A stretch of DNA of 64,000 nt from an uncultured Bacteroides sp. (GTDB lineage Bacteria > Bacteroidota > Bacteroidia > Bacteroidales > Bacteroidaceae): the NCBI RefSeq assembly GCF_963678845.1, contig NZ_OY787466.1, forward strand, positions 434,001-498,000, in the 5' to 3' direction. Each line of letters starts with the position of its first letter. The stretch's first letter is position 1. Below are positions 63,290 to 64,000 of the stretch, in pieces. A program made the position numbers and the translations under genes. The notes beneath the pieces were generated by a model, which had not been told where the DNA came from, made no database searches, and saw only the letters and a list, made by a program, of their open reading frames with translations.

Positions 63290-63365
63290 ACTGTACAGAA
63301 TAATATATCTTCTGTACAGAACTAATTATTCTTTTGTACAAAACATAGCGTTCTTCTGTACAGAA
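63290..63365. promoter_or_regulatory. Array of four palindromic sites (TTCTGTACAGAA type)
   Basis: Sites at 63290-63300 (half-conserved left end), 63310-63321 (perfect TTCTGTACAGAA), 63332-63343 (TTTTGTACAAAA) and 63354-63365 (perfect). Centres are 21, 22 and 22 bp apart, two helical turns, so bound dimers would lie on one face. The array is 65 bp upstream of the ftsK -7 box and about 90 bp upstream of the promoter of the DUF5063 gene. Confidence 0.75.
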
Positions 63366-63457
63366 AAAATATTTTATCTTACTATAAGTAAAATGCATAT
63401 TGGCATATTGAAAAAACAGCGTACTTATTCTTCAAGTTAAAATACATTGATTTGCAG

Positions 63458-63486
63458 TTTGATTCCCCCTTTTTTTGTTAACTTTG
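63458..63486 (+). promoter_or_regulatory. Promoter of DUF5063 gene
   Basis: TTTG (63458-63461) and TAACTTTG (63479-63486) with a 17-bp spacer, 20 bp upstream of the ATG. Good -7 match, short spacing. Confidence 0.6.
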
Positions 63487-63506
63487 CACCCTAATTCAAT
63501 AGAAGT

Positions 63507-64000
63507 ATGGAAAAAAAACATCAAGTGATATTCAGCAGAGACGTTGTGGAATTTGTAACTGTGGCAGCCGAGTTTTGTGCATTTCTGGAAAGATCTGAGG
63601 GCGCAAAACGGAATTCTTTTGTTGATACTACTTTGAAAATTTTGCCATTGCTTTATCTTAAAGCATCTTTATTACCCGAATGCGAAATGCAGGGAGATGA
63701 GGAGCCAGAAACTTTTGTCACTGAAGAAGTTTATGAAGTGATGCGAATGGATATAGCCTCCATTCTGCGTGAGAAAGATGACTATCTTGAAGTTTTTCTT
63801 CCAGAAATGGCATATAGCGATACACCTATAAAAAAGTGTATATCAGAAGATTTAGCAGATATATATCAGGATCTGAAAGACTTTATTTTTGTTTTTCAGT
63901 TAGGCTATGATGAAACAATGCATGATTCTTTAGCTATTTGCAGAGAAAACTTTGGAATGTATTGGGGACAAAAATTGGTTAATACCCTAAGAGCCTTGCA
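63507..64000 (+). CDS. DUF5063-family protein, start only
   Basis: The first ~164 codons lie in the window, beginning MEKKHQVIFSRDVVEFVTVA and continuing through ILPLLYLKASLLPECEM and YQDLKDFIFVFQLGYDETMHDSL. It is a mostly helical cytoplasmic protein of the DUF5063 family; its role is not known. In Bacteroidetes it often lies near DNA translocation or recombination genes. It is divergent from ftsK, with the palindrome array between. Confidence 0.75.
   Translation, partial: MEKKHQVIFSRDVVEFVTVAAEFCAFLERSEGAKRNSFVDTTLKILPLLYLKASLLPECEMQGDEEPETFVTEEVYEVMRMDIASILREKDDYLEVFLPEMAYSDTPIKKCISEDLADIYQDLKDFIFVFQLGYDETMHDSLAICRENFGMYWGQKLVNTLRAL

Overview
The window reads as chromosomal DNA of a member of the Bacteroidales, most likely the genus Bacteroides. 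The evidence is the low G+C, the SusC/SusD pair with an ECF sigma/FecR regulator, DUF1735, DUF1573, DUF3244 and DUF5687 proteins, a BT4734/VirE-type primase, the NfnA-NfnB-like fusion, and many promoters of the Bacteroides form (TTTG around -33, TAnnTTTG around -7). No rRNA, tRNA or CRISPR array was found.

Layout. 1-485: start of a GH9-type cellulase, cut by the window edge. 800-1558: creatininase-family hydrolase. 1738-6612: two SDR oxidoreductases, a metallo-beta-lactamase-fold hydrolase and a decayed VOC gene, interrupted by two nearly identical 977-bp IS982-family copies. 6613-17535: DUF1573 protein and a polysaccharide utilization locus (GH18, two DUF1735 surface lipoproteins, SusD, SusC with an STN domain, anti-sigma FecR, ECF sigma). 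17772-22206: secreted CBM48-like protein, aspartyl-protease lipoprotein, a 17-residue-repeat protein, small Fe-S and zinc-ribbon proteins, PlsC acyltransferase. 22207-24801: solitary VirE/BT4734 primase-helicase preceded by a large palindrome and bracketed by 14-bp iteron-like repeats. 25013-31105: accessory island with a SocA/MqsA-like antitoxin-type regulator, an HNH nuclease plus OLD-like ATPase-TOPRIM operon, broken RhuM/Fic and Bro-N genes, a duplicated promoter block and an HD-hydrolase fused to a Myb-like domain. 31221-36061: GNAT protein, a cholesterol-dependent-cytolysin-like lipoprotein with DUF3244 neighbour, a TPR membrane regulator, an Fe-S membrane protein. 36348-39849: glycosyltransferase fusion with GH130 and a tiny basic protein. 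39850-40800: intergenic stretch with a broken excisionase gene. 40809-63186: core genes (mnmE, nucleoside phosphorylase, floA, nfeD, TPR/PD40 lipoprotein-like gene, ttcA-like, DUF486, Nfn-like fusion, serS, rpmA, rplU, TraB, ABC exporter, M16 peptidase, trxB, lolA-like, ftsK). 63507-64000: start of a DUF5063 gene preceded by four evenly spaced palindromes.

How it works together. The PUL is a classic trans-envelope signalling system: ligand import through SusC/SusD is sensed by the STN domain, passed to FecR and releases the ECF sigma factor; GH18 and the two DUF1735 lipoproteins would bind and cut an N-acetylglucosamine-containing glycan. The accessory stretch from about 22 to 31 kb is the part most likely to hold something new: a putative two-gene nuclease/ATPase defence module whose promoter region is a diverged copy of the one in front of a dead Bro-N gene, next to an antitoxin-like regulator without a toxin, and a lone primase gene with two kinds of repeats. 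The CDC-like protein and the four-palindrome array are further candidates.
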